Below the pieces are notes generated by a model. That model saw only the letters and a program-made list of their open reading frames with translations, was not told the origin of the DNA and searched no databases. 64,000 nucleotides of DNA from Acaryochloris sp. CCMEE 5410 (GTDB taxonomy: Bacteria > Cyanobacteriota > Cyanobacteriia > Thermosynechococcales > Thermosynechococcaceae), in assembly GCF_000238775.2 (NCBI RefSeq), contig NZ_AFEJ02000001.1, positions 3,038,001-3,102,000 of the forward strand, in the 5' to 3' direction. Below, piece by piece: positions 8,078-17,611 of the stretch. Every line of letters begins with the position of its first letter. Position 1 is the first letter of the stretch. The position numbers and the translations under genes were made by a program.

Positions 8078-8800
8078 ATGTCCACTGATCCCCATTCTTG
8101 GTTTGCTCCCTCTCACTTCATCATGTTGGCCTTACTGGGCGGCTTTGGGTTAACCCATAGCGGCTTGGCCTCCCTGCGAATGACCGCAGAGAAAAAATTA
8201 GGGGCGCGACTGTATCGCGTAATTTTTGCCCTAGCGAGTATCACTGCAGCCGTGATTGTGATCGGCTATTTTCTCAAGCATCGTTACGATGGGGTGCTGC
8301 TCTGGCAACTACAGGGCACCCCCGGTTTAAAGAGCTTCGTTTGGGCCTTGTCAGCCATTTCCTTTATTTTTCTCTATCCCGCTACGTTTAACCTGCTGGA
8401 AATTGCGGCCATCCAAAAGCCCCAGGTGCATCTCTACGAAACGGGTATTATTCGCATCTGTCGCCATCCCCAAATGGTAGGCCAGGTGATTTGGTGTATT
8501 GCCCATTTACTTTGGGTGGGCACATCCTTTACCCTGGCCACCTGTTTGGGACTGATTGGTTATCACTTGTTTGGGGTTTGGCATGGTGATCAGCGTTTGG
8601 CTAAACGCTATGGAGAGGCCTTTGCAGCGGTCAAAGAGCGCACCTCCATTGTTCCCTTTCTAGCTATTGCCCAGGGCAAACAAACCTTCCAGTTGAAAGA
8701 GTTTTTGAAGCCTGCCTATGTCGGGGTGGCTGGCTTTGTTTGGCTATTTTGGATTGCCCATCCCTTAATGATGCGTGCAGCATTCAACGTTCGCTGGTAG
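8078..8800 (+). CDS. 15-cis-zeta-carotene isomerase (Z-ISO), NnrU family
   Basis: A 240-residue integral membrane protein of the NnrU family that matches plant Z-ISO closely: GLTHSGLASLR near the start, FLYPATFNLLEIAA, then ICRHPQMVGQVIWCIAHLLW, and HLFGVWHGDQRLAKRYGEAF. Z-ISO is a haem protein that isomerises the 15-15' double bond of tri-cis-zeta-carotene so that carotenoid synthesis can proceed in the dark; histidines such as that in the RHPQMVGQ motif are conserved and serve as ligands in the plant enzyme. The similarity extends over the full length, making Z-ISO a better name than NnrU. It sits between the YaaW-like and thioredoxin-like genes. Confidence 0.85.
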   Translation: MSTDPHSWFAPSHFIMLALLGGFGLTHSGLASLRMTAEKKLGARLYRVIFALASITAAVIVIGYFLKHRYDGVLLWQLQGTPGLKSFVWALSAISFIFLYPATFNLLEIAAIQKPQVHLYETGIIRICRHPQMVGQVIWCIAHLLWVGTSFTLATCLGLIGYHLFGVWHGDQRLAKRYGEAFAAVKERTSIVPFLAIAQGKQTFQLKEFLKPAYVGVAGFVWLFWIAHPLMMRAAFNVRW

Positions 8801-8845
8801 CATGATCCCAGCGTATAAAATCTCTTGTTTAAAACACCGTTGAGC

Positions 8846-9220
8846 ATGCTGCCTGCGACTAATACCCAGACTTTTAACCCAGACGTTTTACAATCTGAGA
8901 CGCCCGTTCTAGTTAGCTTTTGGGCACCTTGGTGTGGGGTCTGTCGTTGGGTGGAGCCGATGCTGATCCAGGTACAAGCAGATTACGGTTCGGCACTCAA
9001 AATTGTTACCGTCAATGCCGACGAAAATTTTCCCATTGCCAGCCAATATCGGCTCACGAATATTCCGAGTTTGCTGCTATTCCACCAGGGTCGCTTGATC
9101 CATCGCATGGACCACTTTTGCGATGGCCGAAGGCCGGCCTTCGGCCATCGCACCGAAGCATTGCACTTACTAGAGAAAGCCCTCGGCAAGATTGTTCCAT
9201 CCCTAATGTCTGCCGGGTAA
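8846..9220 (+). CDS. Thioredoxin-like protein with an in-frame palindromic insertion
   Basis: A thioredoxin-fold protein of about 124 residues. The active site is FWAPWCGVC, a WCGVC variant of the usual WCGPC, and the cis-proline is present in TNIPSLLLF. ATG 8846 is taken as the start; a TTG at 8825 is in frame. After HRMDHF comes CDGRRPAFGHR, encoded by a perfect 34-base palindrome (9119-9152) which replaces the usual short turn before the last helix (EALHLLEKAL). It looks like a later insertion that left the frame open. The fold should tolerate it because it is at a surface loop. It probably acts as a thiol oxidoreductase; its partner is unknown. Confidence 0.85.
   Translation: MLPATNTQTFNPDVLQSETPVLVSFWAPWCGVCRWVEPMLIQVQADYGSALKIVTVNADENFPIASQYRLTNIPSLLLFHQGRLIHRMDHFCDGRRPAFGHRTEALHLLEKALGKIVPSLMSAG
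9119..9152. repeat. Perfect 34-bp palindrome inside the thioredoxin-like CDS
   Basis: Two 17-base arms (TGCGATGGCCGAAGGCC and its exact complement) meet with no spacer; the centre is GGCCGGCC. It reads in frame as CDGRRPAFGHR in the host gene. Confidence 0.9.
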
Positions 9221-9351
9221 CCTAACTTTACATACCTTAGTGCTCACAACCAAAATTTTTCAGAGTATCCCAAATAGTCTTTGGGACTCGTATTCGATGG
9301 GTTAATCTTAAGATTTCCAAGTCGAAAAAGGGCCTGACAATATGTAACAAT

Positions 9352-9365
9352 GTAAAATGTTTTAC
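9352..9365 (+). promoter_or_regulatory. Possible NtcA-type box upstream of ndhF
   Basis: GTA-N8-TAC (GTAAAATGTTTTAC), the core of NtcA sites, lies about 37 bp before the ndhF start. I found no TAN3T element at the usual 22-23 base distance, and the region is AT-rich, so chance is a real alternative. Confidence 0.25.
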
Positions 9366-9401
9366 AAACTGTAAAGTTTCTTATCGAAAACAGCGTCAAC
9401 G

Positions 9402-11465
9402 ATGGATTCGTTATATCAATTTGCTTGGCTTATCCCTGTATTGCCACTTGGCGGTGCATTTCTCGTCGGTTTGGGGTTAATTTCCTATAACAAACAAACC
9501 AACGCTCTCCGTCAACTCAATGCGGCCTTTATTGTGTCCCTGATGGGAGCGGCAATGGTCCTCTCCTTCTCCATCTTGTGGAGTCAGATTCAAGGTCACG
9601 ATCCCTATCTGATGACCTTTGAATGGGCCTCAGCAGGAGCGTTTCACCTGACGATGGGCTATACCATCGATCACCTGACCTCTCTGATGCTAGTGGTGGT
9701 CACCACGGTTGCCTTCCTGGTGATGATTTATACCGATGGGTATATGGCCCATGACCCCGGTTATGTAAGGTTTTATGCATATTTAAGTCTATTTAGCTTC
9801 TCCATGTTGGGGCTCGTCGTTAGCCCCAACTTGGTGCAAATTTATATTTTTTGGGAATTGGTAGGGATGTGTTCCTACCTGCTGGTGGGATTCTGGTATG
9901 ACCGCAAGCCTGCTGCCAATGCCTGCCAAAAAGCATTTGTAACGAACCGAGTCGGTGACTTTGGGTTACTGCTCGGCATTTTGGGCCTATATTGGGCCAC
10001 CAATAGTTTTGAATTCGACATTATGGGAGAGCGATTGCAATCCCTCGTGTCGACCGGTGAACTCAGCGGAGTTGTGGCTGCCATCTTCGCCATCTTGGTG
10101 TTTATGGGACCCATGGCCAAGTCAGCCCAGTTCCCCCTCCATGTCTGGCTACCGGAAGCCATGGAAGGTCCGACCCCCATTTCTGCCCTAATTCACGCGG
10201 CAACGATGGTGGCTGCTGGTGTTTTCCTCGTGGCTCGGATGTTTCCCGTGTTCTCGGGCATCCCCACCGCCATGCAGTTTATTGCCTGGACGGGCGCGAT
10301 TACCGCCTTCTTAGGCGCAACGATTGCAGTCACACAAAACGATATTAAGAAGGGTCTGGCCTACTCCACCATTTCCCAATTGGGCTATATGGTAATGGCC
10401 ATGGGCATCGGAGCCTATTCTGCAGGTCTATTTCACCTGATGACCCATGCCTACTTTAAGGCCATGCTGTTTCTCGGCTCTGGCTCTGTCATCCACGGCA
10501 TGGAAGCCGTCGTCGGACATAATCCAGCCCTGGCCCAAGATATGCGTCTGATGGGTGGCTTGCGCAAGTACATGCCCTATACCGGCATTACCTTTTTAAT
10601 CGGTTGCTTAGCGATCTGCGGTATTCCACCTTTTGCAGGTTTTTGGTCCAAGGATGAGATTCTCAGTTCCGCCTTTGAAGCCAATCCAGCCTTGTGGTTG
10701 GTAGGCTGGCTGACTGCAGGCCTGACAGCCTTCTATATGTTCCGGATGTATTTTTCCACCTTTGAAGGGGACTTCCGAGGCAATATCAATGCCCTGCGGG
10801 AGCAGATTGATGGCAAATCTCCTGCCCTCAACTTCGGCCCTGGCGCGATGGATCCTCGAGAGTTGACCATGGTAGCTGAGCAAGAGGCTCATCATCATGA
10901 CGATCATCACCATGCGGATGAACCCCATGAATCTCCAATTACCATGACCTTGCCGTTAATGGTGTTGGCACTGCCCTCCATTGCTATCGGTCTATTGGGC
11001 ATGCCGTTTAACAATCGGTTTGAAGCTTTTATCTACGCTCCTGGCGAAGCCAATGCAGCTCTAGAAGCAGCGGCTGAGTTTGAATGGTCTGAGTTTCTGC
11101 TGATGGCCGGAAATTCCGTCGGTATTGCCCTAATCGGGATTACCCTGGCGTCTTTGATGTACCGAACTCGAAAAGTGGATCCGGCTGCGATCGCAAATCG
11201 CTTCCCCTCCTTGTATGAGTTCTCCCTCAACAAGTGGTTTATTGATGACCTCTATGAGCGCACCATCATCAAGGGCTGTCGACGGATTGCTCGTCAGGTT
11301 CTAGAGGTTGACTTCAAAGTCGTCGATGGCATCGTTAACTTCGCTGGATTCCTCGCAGTATTAACTGGCGAAGGGCTTAAGTACTTGGAAAGTGGCCGTA
11401 TCCAGTTCTACCTGTTCATCATCTTTATGGCAGTCTTGGGGATCTCGATTGCCACGGTCATCTAA
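9402..11465 (+). CDS. ndhF: NAD(P)H-quinone oxidoreductase subunit 5 (NdhF, NDH-1)
   Basis: A 687-residue antiporter-like membrane subunit of the thylakoid NDH-1 complex, which passes electrons from ferredoxin to plastoquinone and pumps protons in respiration and cyclic electron flow. Family features: YIFWELVGMCSYLLVGFWY, FPLHVWLPEAMEGPTPISALIHAATMVAAG, and the long amphipathic C-terminal helix typical of NdhF/NuoL. A His/Asp-rich loop near residues 493-508 (HHHDDHHHADEPHE) joins two late helices and could bind metal; such loops vary between species. ndhD follows after 56 bp, as in the cyanobacterial ndhF1-ndhD1 pair, so this is probably the NDH-1L form. Confidence 0.95.
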   Translation: MDSLYQFAWLIPVLPLGGAFLVGLGLISYNKQTNALRQLNAAFIVSLMGAAMVLSFSILWSQIQGHDPYLMTFEWASAGAFHLTMGYTIDHLTSLMLVVVTTVAFLVMIYTDGYMAHDPGYVRFYAYLSLFSFSMLGLVVSPNLVQIYIFWELVGMCSYLLVGFWYDRKPAANACQKAFVTNRVGDFGLLLGILGLYWATNSFEFDIMGERLQSLVSTGELSGVVAAIFAILVFMGPMAKSAQFPLHVWLPEAMEGPTPISALIHAATMVAAGVFLVARMFPVFSGIPTAMQFIAWTGAITAFLGATIAVTQNDIKKGLAYSTISQLGYMVMAMGIGAYSAGLFHLMTHAYFKAMLFLGSGSVIHGMEAVVGHNPALAQDMRLMGGLRKYMPYTGITFLIGCLAICGIPPFAGFWSKDEILSSAFEANPALWLVGWLTAGLTAFYMFRMYFSTFEGDFRGNINALREQIDGKSPALNFGPGAMDPRELTMVAEQEAHHHDDHHHADEPHESPITMTLPLMVLALPSIAIGLLGMPFNNRFEAFIYAPGEANAALEAAAEFEWSEFLLMAGNSVGIALIGITLASLMYRTRKVDPAAIANRFPSLYEFSLNKWFIDDLYERTIIKGCRRIARQVLEVDFKVVDGIVNFAGFLAVLTGEGLKYLESGRIQFYLFIIFMAVLGISIATVI

Positions 11466-11521
11466 CGTCTTTTCATTTTTTCCTCGTCGTTGCTCAATCC
11501 GTTGAATAGAGATAGCGGTTC

Positions 11522-13126
11522 ATGAATCCAGATACATTTCCTTGGCTGTCAACTCTGATTTTCTTCCCAATTGTGGCCACCGTCGCCCTGCCCTTTATTC
11601 CAGACCCAAAAGGTAAAGGTGATCCCATTCGCTGGTATGCACTGGTGATTGGCCTGATTGATTTTGTCTTATTGATCTACGCCTTTTACACCCAGTACGA
11701 CTTTGCGGAGTCAGGGCTGCAAATGGTGGAACACTACGACTGGCTCCCCCAATTAGGGGTGCAATGGTCTGTAGGGGCCGATGGCTTATCCATGCCCTTG
11801 ATCTTGCTCACAGGATTTATCACTTCTTTGGCGATCCTGGCCTCTTGGCCCGTTACCTATAAGCCCAGACTTTTCTATTTCTTGATCTTGGCCATGTACG
11901 GTGGTCAGATTGCAGTGTTCGCCGTTCAAGATCTGCTGGTCTTTTTCTTGGTCTGGGAATTGGAATTAGTGCCCGTGTATCTGTTGCTCTCGATTTGGGG
12001 CGGCTACAAACGGCTTTATGCAGCGACGAAATTTATTCTCTATACCGCCATCAGCTCTCTATTTATCTTGGTAGCAGCTCTGGCGATGGCCTTCTTTGGC
12101 CCCGATCTCACCTTTGACCTGCAGTCCCTGGCAGCAAAAGATTATCCGTTAACCTTCCAACTGCTGTGTTACACAGGCTTTTTGGTGGCCTTTGCGGTCA
12201 AATTACCCATCGTGCCTCTGCATACCTGGTTACCGGATGCCCACGGCGAAGCCACAGCTCCAGTCCATATGCTGTTGGCCGGAATTCTTTTGAAGATGGG
12301 GGGCTATGCTCTAATTCGCATGAATGTAGAGCTGCTTCCTGACGCCCATGCCTATTTTGCCCCTGCACTGATTATTCTGGGTGTCGTCAATATTATTTAC
12401 GCGGCCCTCACCTCCTTTGCCCAGCGCAATCTCAAACGCAAAATCGCCTATTCTTCTATTTCCCATATGGGATTTGTTCTCATTGGGATTGCCTCCTTTA
12501 CGGACCTGGGGATGAGTGGTGCCGTTTTACAAATGGTCTCTCATGGCCTGATTGGCGCTAGTCTTTTCTTCTTAGTGGGAGCGACTTACGATCGCACCCA
12601 CACTTTGATTCTGGAAGAGATGGGAGGCGTGGCCCAGAACATGCCTAAAATCTTTGCCATGTTCACCACCTGTTCCATGGCTTCTTTGGCACTACCCGGA
12701 ATGAGCGGTTTTGTCGCGGAACTCATGGTGTTTGTGGGTCTAGCCACCAGCGATGCCTATAGCCTCACCTTCCGCGTGCCGGTGGTGATTTTGGCAGGTA
12801 TTGGCGTGATTCTGACGCCGATTTATCTGCTGTCCATGCTGCGGGAAATCTTCTACGGACCAGAGAACAAGGAACTCACGTCCCACGAGAAGCTAGTCGA
12901 TGCCGAACCTCGGGAGATCTTCGTGATTGCCTGTTTGCTCGTTCCCATTATTGGTATTGGTCTTTATCCCAAAATCATTACCCAGATTTACGATGCTAAG
13001 ACGACTCAGTTAGTCGCCTATATCCGGCCCTCTGTTCCGTCCATTGCGATGCGAGAAGCCGCGACAGTCGCTTCTGTATCCGACGTTGAGCTAGACAGCC
13101 CTTACCAGGCTCCTGCGATCAAGTAG
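11522..13126 (+). CDS. ndhD: NAD(P)H-quinone oxidoreductase chain 4 (NdhD, NDH-1)
   Basis: A 534-residue membrane subunit of NDH-1, homologous to NuoM. It shows the family signatures [29 protein letters not shown] with the conserved glutamate, [19 protein letters not shown] with the conserved lysine, and [13 protein letters not shown]. It forms one of the proton-pumping modules next to NdhF. The gene is complete and ends at a clear terminator at 13175, which closes the ndhF-ndhD transcript. Confidence 0.95.
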   Translation: MNPDTFPWLSTLIFFPIVATVALPFIPDPKGKGDPIRWYALVIGLIDFVLLIYAFYTQYDFAESGLQMVEHYDWLPQLGVQWSVGADGLSMPLILLTGFITSLAILASWPVTYKPRLFYFLILAMYGGQIAVFAVQDLLVFFLVWELELVPVYLLLSIWGGYKRLYAATKFILYTAISSLFILVAALAMAFFGPDLTFDLQSLAAKDYPLTFQLLCYTGFLVAFAVKLPIVPLHTWLPDAHGEATAPVHMLLAGILLKMGGYALIRMNVELLPDAHAYFAPALIILGVVNIIYAALTSFAQRNLKRKIAYSSISHMGFVLIGIASFTDLGMSGAVLQMVSHGLIGASLFFLVGATYDRTHTLILEEMGGVAQNMPKIFAMFTTCSMASLALPGMSGFVAELMVFVGLATSDAYSLTFRVPVVILAGIGVILTPIYLLSMLREIFYGPENKELTSHEKLVDAEPREIFVIACLLVPIIGIGLYPKIITQIYDAKTTQLVAYIRPSVPSIAMREAATVASVSDVELDSPYQAPAIK

Positions 13127-13174
13127 GTCTCTGACCAAATCACACCTAAAATTAATTGATTTAATAGGTACAAT

Positions 13175-13210
13175 ATCCCCCACATTGGAATTCAGTGTGG
13201 GGGATTTATC
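13175..13210 (+). terminator. Terminator of the ndhF-ndhD operon
   Basis: ATCCCCCACA pairs perfectly with TGTGGGGGAT across an 11-base loop; the trailing T tract is weak (TTTATC). Confidence 0.75.
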
Positions 13211-13246
13211 GTCACTATCCACTCTGGAGAATCAGACAAAAACCTG

Positions 13247-13672
13247 TCAACGTATTATTTGATACTGAATGACCTCTGGATCAGACTGCGGCTCATAATC
13301 AGCCAGATATCCAACGCCTTTCAGTTGATGAACAATACTCCACACCAAGTTGTGGACATCATCTTGATCAAGACCAGTCTTACCTAGGTCAGGGCTGATA
13401 CGTAAACAATCACACAGCAAGGCAATGAGGTAGTTAGACTCACAGGGTAGGTCGCGCTGGTGGCAATCGCAGCAGAAAAGGCACGCTACCACGTCATACC
13501 AATAATGCATCAGGGAAACGTCGAGCAGAATCGTGATCAATACGCGCACTATAGGGTTCCAGCCTACTGTTTCAGCGAGAGCGATAATCGCATCGGAGAT
13601 TACATCCTCCGTTGTTTCATCCTGAAATTTTGGATCTGAAAGGATCTTGAGAATCTGCGGTTGAAGCTGCAA
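13247..13672 (-). CDS. Hypothetical protein, 141 residues
   Basis: Not recognised. The frame runs from a TTG at 13672 (a TAG lies five codons upstream) to 13247. It contains a cysteine cluster (CLFCCDCHQRDLPC) in the middle, hydrophobic helices before it, and a helical C-terminus (DDVHNLVWSIVHQLKGVGYL). The cysteine/histidine cluster could bind metal. It converges on ndhD and diverges from the MoxR gene. Confidence 0.55.
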   Translation of the reverse strand: MQLQPQILKILSDPKFQDETTEDVISDAIIALAETVGWNPIVRVLITILLDVSLMHYWYDVVACLFCCDCHQRDLPCESNYLIALLCDCLRISPDLGKTGLDQDDVHNLVWSIVHQLKGVGYLADYEPQSDPEVIQYQIIR

Positions 13673-13819
13673 ATACTTTAATCTCTAGCGATTCACAATT
13701 ATTTTGGAGGCTAACTTCCAGTAAATCAACCCTTACATCCAATCATTTAGGCCAGGGAAGAGCCACGGTAGCCAAAATACCTGATAATTGCCAGTGTCTC
13801 TGATCTTTTGCAATACGCT

Positions 13820-14944
13820 ATGGCTGCTAAGACAAAAAAACAGTCCTCGAAAACAGTTGAGCCACAAACTGCGATCCTGCGACAACATGCCGAGCAACAG
13901 TTTGCAGCCGAACTTGAAGAACTTCGCAAAGCGGACACGCGTCAACGTCCCGCAAACTGGCAGCTTTCTCCTTGGGCCGTCTCCACCTATTTATTAGGTG
14001 GTACCTTAGAAAACGGCTTTGAAGTCTCCGCTAAATATATTGGCAATCGGCGACTGATGGAAATCGCCATTGCCACCCTGACCACGGATCGCGCCTTACT
14101 ACTGTATGGAGTTCCGGGGACAGCCAAGTCTTGGGTATCGGAACATTTAGCTGCTGCGATCGCAGGAGATTCCACCCTACTGATCCAAGGCACCGCTGGT
14201 ACCAGCGAAGACGCCATCCGATATGGCTGGAACTACGCCAAGCTCTTAGCAGAAGGTCCCTCCCTAGATGCGATCGTACCGAGTCCACTCATGCAGTCCA
14301 TGGGCCAGGGCAAAATCACCCGTATTGAAGAATTGACAAGAATTCCTGCAGACGTTCAAGACACCTTAATTACTGTCCTATCCGAGAAAACGTTGCCCAT
14401 TCCCGAACTCGGGGAAGAAATTCAAGCCACCCAAGGCTTTAATGTGATTGCCACCGCTAACAACCGAGACAAAGGAGTTAATGACCTGTCTAGCGCCCTC
14501 AAACGTCGCTTTAACACCGTCGTTCTGCCCTTACCCGATGATGCTGACTCTGAAGTCAAAATTGTCCAAGAGCGGGTGAAAAGCTTAAAGACAGCCCTTG
14601 ATCTGCCAGTCGAAGCACCAGCCCTCGCCGAAATTCGGCGGGTCGTCACTATTTTTCGGGAATTACGGAGCGGCAAGACAGAAGACGGTAAAACCAAACT
14701 CAAATCTCCCAGCGGAACCCTCAGCACGGCAGAGGCCATTTCCGTCGTCAATAGTGGTTTATCCTTGGCTGCTCATTTTGGGGATGGCTCCCTCCAGGCC
14801 CATGATCTCGTGTCTAGCTTGGTAGGAGCCGTCGTCAAAGATCCCGTTCAAGATCAAGTGGTTTGGAAAGAATATCTAGAAACTGTGGTGAAGGAACGAG
14901 ACAACTGGAGCGACTTGTACCGAGCCAGCCGCGAAATTCTTTAG
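13820..14944 (+). CDS. MoxR-type AAA+ ATPase
   Basis: A protein of about 374 residues with a MoxR/AAA_5 core: Walker A GVPGTAKS near residues 97-104, a Walker B-like segment with acidic pair (ITRIEELTRIP), sensor 1 (NVIATANNRDKG), and an arginine-finger region (LSSALKRRFNTVVLPLP). MoxR ATPases act as chaperones that load or remodel partner proteins, often with vWA-domain partners. None lies directly beside it here; the nearest vWA gene is 23 kb away. ATG 13820 is preferred over TTG 13808. Its stop overlaps that of the convergent mutM gene by four bases. Confidence 0.85.
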   Translation: MAAKTKKQSSKTVEPQTAILRQHAEQQFAAELEELRKADTRQRPANWQLSPWAVSTYLLGGTLENGFEVSAKYIGNRRLMEIAIATLTTDRALLLYGVPGTAKSWVSEHLAAAIAGDSTLLIQGTAGTSEDAIRYGWNYAKLLAEGPSLDAIVPSPLMQSMGQGKITRIEELTRIPADVQDTLITVLSEKTLPIPELGEEIQATQGFNVIATANNRDKGVNDLSSALKRRFNTVVLPLPDDADSEVKIVQERVKSLKTALDLPVEAPALAEIRRVVTIFRELRSGKTEDGKTKLKSPSGTLSTAEAISVVNSGLSLAAHFGDGSLQAHDLVSSLVGAVVKDPVQDQVVWKEYLETVVKERDNWSDLYRASREIL

Positions 14945-15795
14945 GATTCAGGTTGGCATTGAGGACAAAAATGGGTGGAACGACCGACGAGTTTGACTCG
15001 CTCAATGGTTTGACCACAAGTTCGACAGGGCTGACCGTGACGTCCATAGACCCAGGCCATACCACCATAATTCCCATTCACCCCTTTGAGATCTCGAAAA
15101 TCACTGAAAGTGGTCCCACCTGCACCAATACTGGTCGATAAAACCTCAACAATTGCTGTTCGCAGCCGCTGCACCTGTTCTGTCTGCAGCTGATGGCACG
15201 CTGTCGTCGGACGAATCCCACTCATAAACAAGGCTTCATCCGCATAGATATTGCCGACCCCTGCCACCAAAGCCTGATTTAACAGGGCACTTTTAATGGA
15301 ACGCTTGCGACCCTGTAACGATTCCCCAAAATAGTCTACAGAAAACTCTTCAGAGAATGGCTCAGGCCCCAGCTTCTGCAGACCACTAATTACTCGCTTT
15401 GGATCTTCCGTCGGAGCCACCCACCATATTTGGCCAAAGGTCCGCTGATCCACAAATCGAAGTTCGCGGTTATTCGCAAAAAATAGACGCACCCGAGTAT
15501 GCTTTTGGACGGGCTCATCTTGAGCTACCCAGAGCAATTGTCCTGTCATACGCAGGTGAACACCCAGCCAACTCGGCGGCTTCTGAGCAGCTAAAGATAA
15601 CTGACTCAGTAAATATTTTCCACGTCGCATCCACGACAGAAAGGTTGCATCTTGTAACCCTTGAATAAATGCTTGTGGAGATTGAGGATGAGCAATCGTT
15701 CGTGGGTAGAGAACCTCGCCACCCACAATTTGCATCCCAACAGTCACCTTTTCTAAGCCCAGGCGAACTGTTTCTACTTCAGGTAGCTCAGGCAT
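14941..15795 (-). CDS. mutM: Formamidopyrimidine-DNA glycosylase (MutM/Fpg)
   Basis: A 284-residue base-excision repair enzyme that removes 8-oxoguanine and other oxidised purines and nicks the abasic site. It begins MPELPEVETV with catalytic Pro2 and Glu3; the conserved lysine is in RRGKYLL; the helix-two-turn-helix reads QALVAGVGNIYADEALF; and the C-terminal zinc finger has the C-x2-C-x16-C-x2-C layout (CRTCG ... CPQC). It follows psaE by 41 bp on the same strand, a sensible pairing of a repair gene with a source of photo-oxidative stress, though co-transcription is inferred. Confidence 0.95.
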   Translation of the reverse strand: MPELPEVETVRLGLEKVTVGMQIVGGEVLYPRTIAHPQSPQAFIQGLQDATFLSWMRRGKYLLSQLSLAAQKPPSWLGVHLRMTGQLLWVAQDEPVQKHTRVRLFFANNRELRFVDQRTFGQIWWVAPTEDPKRVISGLQKLGPEPFSEEFSVDYFGESLQGRKRSIKSALLNQALVAGVGNIYADEALFMSGIRPTTACHQLQTEQVQRLRTAIVEVLSTSIGAGGTTFSDFRDLKGVNGNYGGMAWVYGRHGQPCRTCGQTIERVKLVGRSTHFCPQCQPES

Positions 15796-15836
15796 TAAAA
15801 CAGACTGTTGGGACGAAGAGTAGACACGAAGGTAAG

Positions 15837-16106
15837 TTAGTCTTCTGCCTTAGGCGCTGCAGCAGGCTTAGCAGCAGGTTTCTTACCCCCTTTGGGTGCC
15901 TCAACTTCTTCAAGTTCGTGAACCCCGAAGTTATTGGTGTTGATACCAGCAGCAGTACCACTGATCCCGTTGTAATTACAGGTATCAAAACGAACAATTA
16001 CAGGATATTTAATACCGCTTTGATCAACGGAGGCAACGGTACCGATTTCACGAAACCAGTAAGACTCCGGGCGGAGAATTCTAACCTTAGAACCGCGTTG
16101 AACCAT
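15837..16106 (-). CDS. psaE: Photosystem I reaction centre subunit IV (PsaE)
   Basis: An 89-residue stromal subunit of photosystem I that helps dock ferredoxin/flavodoxin and supports cyclic electron flow. The SH3-like core is clear: [37 protein letters not shown], and [14 protein letters not shown]. The loop before NTNNF carries the extra residues SGTAAG, as in Synechocystis-type PsaE. The end is unusual: about 20 residues rich in Lys, Pro and Ala (from APKGGKKP) extend past the normal end of the core. sasA lies upstream and mutM downstream on the same strand. Confidence 0.97.
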   Translation of the reverse strand: MVQRGSKVRILRPESYWFREIGTVASVDQSGIKYPVIVRFDTCNYNGISGTAAGINTNNFGVHELEEVEAPKGGKKPAAKPAAAPKAED

Positions 16107-16258
16107 GAATCTTTTACCTTAATTGAAATTGCAAACGAAGCATTGATCTCAGACTACTATGGTCTTGGTGCAGTCCTATGCCAAAATCTATAAAATTTTA
16201 TAACTGTTATCAAAATTGATAACTTTATCGTTCATCTAGTGACATTTTGGGATCCATA

Positions 16259-17431
16259 TCAACGATAAACGGGCAGCGTAAAGTGGAAAGAGCTGCCGTG
16301 ATTAGGTGCAGAATCCACCCAAATCTCACCGTAGTGGTTGCCCACAATCCGTTTGCAGTGGGCTAACCCCATGCCATATCCTGACTCATCTTGATCCCGA
16401 TCTAGGCGATACTGGTTATCAAAAATATATTGCTGCTTTTCCTGAGGGATCCCTAGGCCATTATCGCAAATACTGACTTGCACCTTTTGCGTCGTACGAT
16501 GCAGAACCAAGAGCTTAATTTCTCCACCCTCTGGCGTATACTTCATCGCATTATCCAGCAAGTTGAGAATCACCTGCTGCACTTGATCGGCATCCGCATG
16601 CACATTGGGGATATCGGGTGGGATATCACTTTTCAAAGTTTGTGATTTAGCTTTAAGAGCATTCTGGACCCTCAAAGCAATTTCTTGGCAAAGTCCACCC
16701 AAATCTAGCTGCTTAGGATGAGTTTTTAGATCGGGTTCACTCCCTTGAGAAGCTTCCAGCAAATTGGTGATCATGCGCTCAATAATTTGGGTTTGGGCAT
16801 GAGCATGTTTCGTTAAGCGTTGCAGCAGAGCTGAAGATAAATTTCGAATGACCTCATTGTCCTCATCCCATTGTCCCGCTAAAGTCTCTAACGCAATGGT
16901 CGCCGCCGTTAATGGATTGCGAAGATCATGGGCCAACATGGTAATCATGCGATCCTTGAATTTGAGCTGATCCTGCAAGGCTTCGTTCTCTTGTCGCAGG
17001 CGAAACATTTGATCCGACAGCTGCATCAGTTGCGCGGCGTCAGCAAAGGATGTTGTATCCTCCTCTAAGCTCATTTGATCATCCAACAGGTCATTCGCTG
17101 AGAGGGCATGCTGCCAATAAGGCCAGGACTCTTCCAACTGAGAGACCAAGTTGCTGCCTGCCAAAATATGTCGTGGCTCGGGCCGAATTTTAACTAACGC
17201 TGGCGTCGCCACCAGTTTGTAGTATTCCACCAGATAGGGCTGTTCAGAGACTTCAACTACATGCAGATCAAAGTCACAGTCTGGTTTTAAGGTATCTAAA
17301 TATTTCGATATTTGGAGAATCTGTTCTTTAGCCGTTGTGCGTTTATCCACAAACAACAGCAGCTGTAGTGAAGCATCCGACTTAACTACAGATTGTAGAT
17401 GGTCAGTGGGGGTCTCGGAAGATGATCTCAT
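16259..17431 (-). CDS. sasA: Adaptive-response sensory histidine kinase SasA
   Basis: A 390-residue histidine kinase of the circadian output pathway. SasA senses KaiC through a KaiB-like thioredoxin-fold domain and phosphorylates RpaA. Residues about 20-105 are the KaiB-like domain (LQLLLFVDKRTT to the VATPALVKI strand). The dimerisation/phosphoacceptor box is MLAHDLRNPLT with His168. The ATP-binding domain has LLDNAMKYTPEGG (N box), DNGLGIP (G1) and GYGMGLAHC (G2). All catalytic elements are intact. KaiABC are not in this window. The 180 bp upstream, shared with the end of the AAA-WD40 gene, should hold its promoter. Confidence 0.93.
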   Translation of the reverse strand: MRSSSETPTDHLQSVVKSDASLQLLLFVDKRTTAKEQILQISKYLDTLKPDCDFDLHVVEVSEQPYLVEYYKLVATPALVKIRPEPRHILAGSNLVSQLEESWPYWQHALSANDLLDDQMSLEEDTTSFADAAQLMQLSDQMFRLRQENEALQDQLKFKDRMITMLAHDLRNPLTAATIALETLAGQWDEDNEVIRNLSSALLQRLTKHAHAQTQIIERMITNLLEASQGSEPDLKTHPKQLDLGGLCQEIALRVQNALKAKSQTLKSDIPPDIPNVHADADQVQQVILNLLDNAMKYTPEGGEIKLLVLHRTTQKVQVSICDNGLGIPQEKQQYIFDNQYRLDRDQDESGYGMGLAHCKRIVGNHYGEIWVDSAPNHGSSFHFTLPVYR

Positions 17432-17611
17432 TCCGGTGGTCAGATCAGAACAGAATAGGCATGGGAGTTAGTCAGAAGATACCAATGAGTAACTCACACA
17501 TACTGATTTAACTTCATATTAGTTGACAATGCCCCATAGAGGATCAGGCTAACTATAGATATCGAGCCATGAAATCCCAATTGCCCTTTACAATGACCCC
17601 ATCCGCCCATT

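Noticed and set aside
15669-16193. Plus-strand 174-codon frame antisense to psaE and mutM
   Set aside because: psaE and mutM on the other strand are unmistakable; this frame has no family features.
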